Positions 6,470 to 7,348 of a stretch of 7,348 nucleotides of DNA are shown piece after piece. Position 1 is the stretch's first letter; the number at the start of each line of letters is the position of its first letter. The stretch is from assembly GCA_017394475.1 (NCBI GenBank), contig JAFPYQ010000445.1:1-7348 (forward strand), written 5' to 3'. The position numbers and the translations under genes were made by a program. The notes beneath the pieces are model-generated. The model did no database searches. It saw nothing but the letters and a program-made list of their open reading frames with translations, and had not been told where the DNA came from. Origin of the DNA: Oscillospiraceae bacterium. GTDB taxonomy: Bacteria > Bacillota > Clostridia > Oscillospirales > Ruminococcaceae.

Positions 6470-7055
6470 CGGGCTTCTCCTCCTTCCGCTCCTTCCAGAG
6501 CCCGGCGCGCTCAAACAGCCTGGAGCGGAACAGGAGCCAGGTCAGCACCGAGTCGATGGCGAAGGTGACGGCGAACTGGATGCTGCGGGTGGTAAGGAAA
6601 TAGGTCAGGGTTGCGGAAAACCCCTCTGGCCGGGTATACACCGTGGCCAGGGACCAGCTCTGGTACAGGATGGAGCCGATCACCACCGGGGGAAGATATA
6701 CCAGGGCGATGCGCCAGAGCTCCGTTTTCCGGAAAAGCAGGAAGCGGAGCAGGCCGGGCAGGACCCCATAGAGGATGGGGGGGACGCAGAAGAGCGGATT
6801 ATAGCCGTAGCCGGAGAAGAGGCAGCCCACCAGGTCCGCCACGAAGCCCACGACGCCGCCCGCGATGGGGCCGAAGAGGACGCCGGCGAGATAGATGGGG
6901 ATCGCCTCGATGGAAAAGCGGGTGAAGGCATTGGGCATGGGGATGATCAGACGGGCGAAGATCACGGAGAGGGCGGCAAGCATGGCGCATACCGCCAGGG
7001 TTTTCGGCTTTTTCAGCGTGGTCGCCCACTCGGAAACGGTCATCCGGGTATTCAA
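6450..7055 (-). CDS. folT: ECF-type folate transporter substrate-binding (S) component FolT
   Basis: Membrane protein that binds folate and works with a shared energizing module (EcfA, EcfA', EcfT), which is not in this window. It has 201 residues with about six hydrophobic segments, the usual S-component size. Segment 1 (about 18-39) holds an A-x-x-x-A pattern (A24-A28) of the kind that contacts EcfT. The block RFSIEAIPIYLAGVLFGP (46-63) followed by GGVVGFVADLVGCLF (66-80) and GYNPLF (84-89) fits the FolT family. A charged tail (about 181-201) ends the protein. The start is TTG 7055, supported by GGGAGG at 7064-7069, 8 bases upstream. It shares TTGA with the stop of the preceding folC. The first in-frame ATG (7043) lies 20 bases from that site. 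Placement between folC copies supports folate over other vitamins, but substrate is inferred from family and context. Confidence 0.87.
   Translation of the reverse strand: MNTRMTVSEWATTLKKPKTLAVCAMLAALSVIFARLIIPMPNAFTRFSIEAIPIYLAGVLFGPIAGGVVGFVADLVGCLFSGYGYNPLFCVPPILYGVLPGLLRFLLFRKTELWRIALVYLPPVVIGSILYQSWSLATVYTRPEGFSATLTYFLTTRSIQFAVTFAIDSVLTWLLFRSRLFERAGLWKERKEEKPDGHDPA
6477..6483 (-). promoter_or_regulatory. Ribosome binding site deciding the folC start
   Basis: Reads GGAGGAG on the minus strand, 7 bases before ATG 6469 and inside the end of folT. It rules out the TTG at 6514 as the start. Confidence 0.75.
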
Positions 7056-7348
7056 AACACATTCCTCCCAAAATAGCTGCGGACATCCCCCACCTGGTAG
7101 AGGGAACCGAAGATGCAGAGAATATCCTGTTTGTCTGCTTCCTGCAAAGCGGCCTCGATGGCCGCGGGGATGCTGTCAAAGGGCTGCACGGGGGTTCCGC
7201 TGTGATGCCGGATCACCTCTGCCAGCTCCTGGGCGCTGAGGGCCCGGTAGGAGGGGGGAGTCACGGCATAGAACTTCTCCGCATAGGGGGCGGCGATATC
7301 GATGCTGGCGGTATAGTCCTTATCCGCCAGGACGCCTACCACGATCCG
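7052..7348 (-). CDS. folC: Folylpolyglutamate/dihydrofolate synthase FolC, C-terminal 98 residues; start lies beyond the window
   Basis: End of a FolC-type ligase, open at the right edge. The first residues, RIVVGVLADKD, are the conserved strand and ADKD motif at the start of the last third of FolC. Then come APYAEKFYAVTPPSYRALSAQ, matching the usual T-P-x-x-x-R-A-L stretch, ELAEVI, and the C-terminal CIFGSLYQVGDVR, the family's GSLYL-type ending. The stop (7052-7054) overlaps the TTG start of folT in TTGA, so the two genes are translationally coupled. This is not a copy of the FolC start found downstream of folT. The two pieces overlap by only about ten residues around ADKD, and there they differ (VVGVLADKD against VIGVMADKD). 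GC-rich like folT. Family assignment is sound; whether it is a full active gene cannot be seen. Confidence 0.87.
   Translation of the reverse strand, partial: RIVVGVLADKDYTASIDIAAPYAEKFYAVTPPSYRALSAQELAEVIRHHSGTPVQPFDSIPAAIEAALQEADKQDILCIFGSLYQVGDVRSYFGRNVF
7064..7069 (-). promoter_or_regulatory. Ribosome binding site deciding the folT TTG start
   Basis: Reads GGGAGG on the minus strand inside the end of the upstream folC, 8 bases before TTG 7055. An ATG lies right after it (7060-7062) but is in another frame and gives a folT-unrelated peptide. Confidence 0.75.

Noticed and set aside
5327..6568. 413-residue plus-strand open frame opposite folC
   Set aside because: It lies antisense to a gene with clear FolC motifs, is rich in Gly, Ala, Asp and Arg, and shows no domain or convincing ribosome site. 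Long antisense open frames are expected in GC-rich coding DNA.
6285..7076. 263-residue plus-strand open frame opposite folT
   Set aside because: Antisense shadow of folT and the folC start, very rich in Gly, Glu and Asp, with no recognisable fold. folT has membrane segments, a ribosome site and operon context.

Overview
The window looks like DNA from a Clostridia-type member of the Bacillota, but probably from more than one source. Pointers to a Gram-positive anaerobe are strong GGAGG-type ribosome binding sites, a lipoprotein substrate-binding protein, an ECF vitamin transporter S component and a textbook SigA-type promoter. All supported genes lie on the minus strand, so gene order below runs from high to low coordinates. 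No gap between genes exceeds 300 bases. I see no RNA genes, CRISPR arrays or mobile elements.

Right part (about 5460-7348), very GC-rich (about 70% by hand count over 5521-5820). It holds folate genes: the last 98 residues of a folylpolyglutamate/dihydrofolate synthase (FolC), then an ECF folate transporter S component (FolT) coupled to it by a TTGA overlap, then the start of a second FolC overlapping the end of folT. These would import folate and trap it in the cell as polyglutamate.

The second folC does not end as a FolC. At the residues M-A-D-K-D (codons 5459-5473) it runs in frame into the C-terminal half of a precorrin-8X methylmutase (CbiC/CobH, cobalamin synthesis). GC content falls at the same place, to about 56% over 5161-5460. 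Both protein families can carry ADKD-like residues there, so the join sits on a short shared stretch. The simplest reading is a chimeric junction, either a metagenome assembly error or a recombination. A genuine FolC-CbiC fusion protein is less likely, because each half lacks essential parts.

Left part (1-5131) has roughly balanced GC. It is a complete-looking oligopeptide ABC importer operon, oppB-oppC-oppD-oppF-oppA, driven by a perfect-consensus promoter at 5053-5082. OppB and OppC form the membrane channel, OppD and OppF are the paired ATPases, and OppA is the lipid-anchored peptide-binding protein. OppA is cut off by the left edge. The cbiC remnant and the opp operon may belong together in one genome, with the folate segment coming from another. 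I found no unknown biological system. The notable observation is the FolC/CbiC junction.
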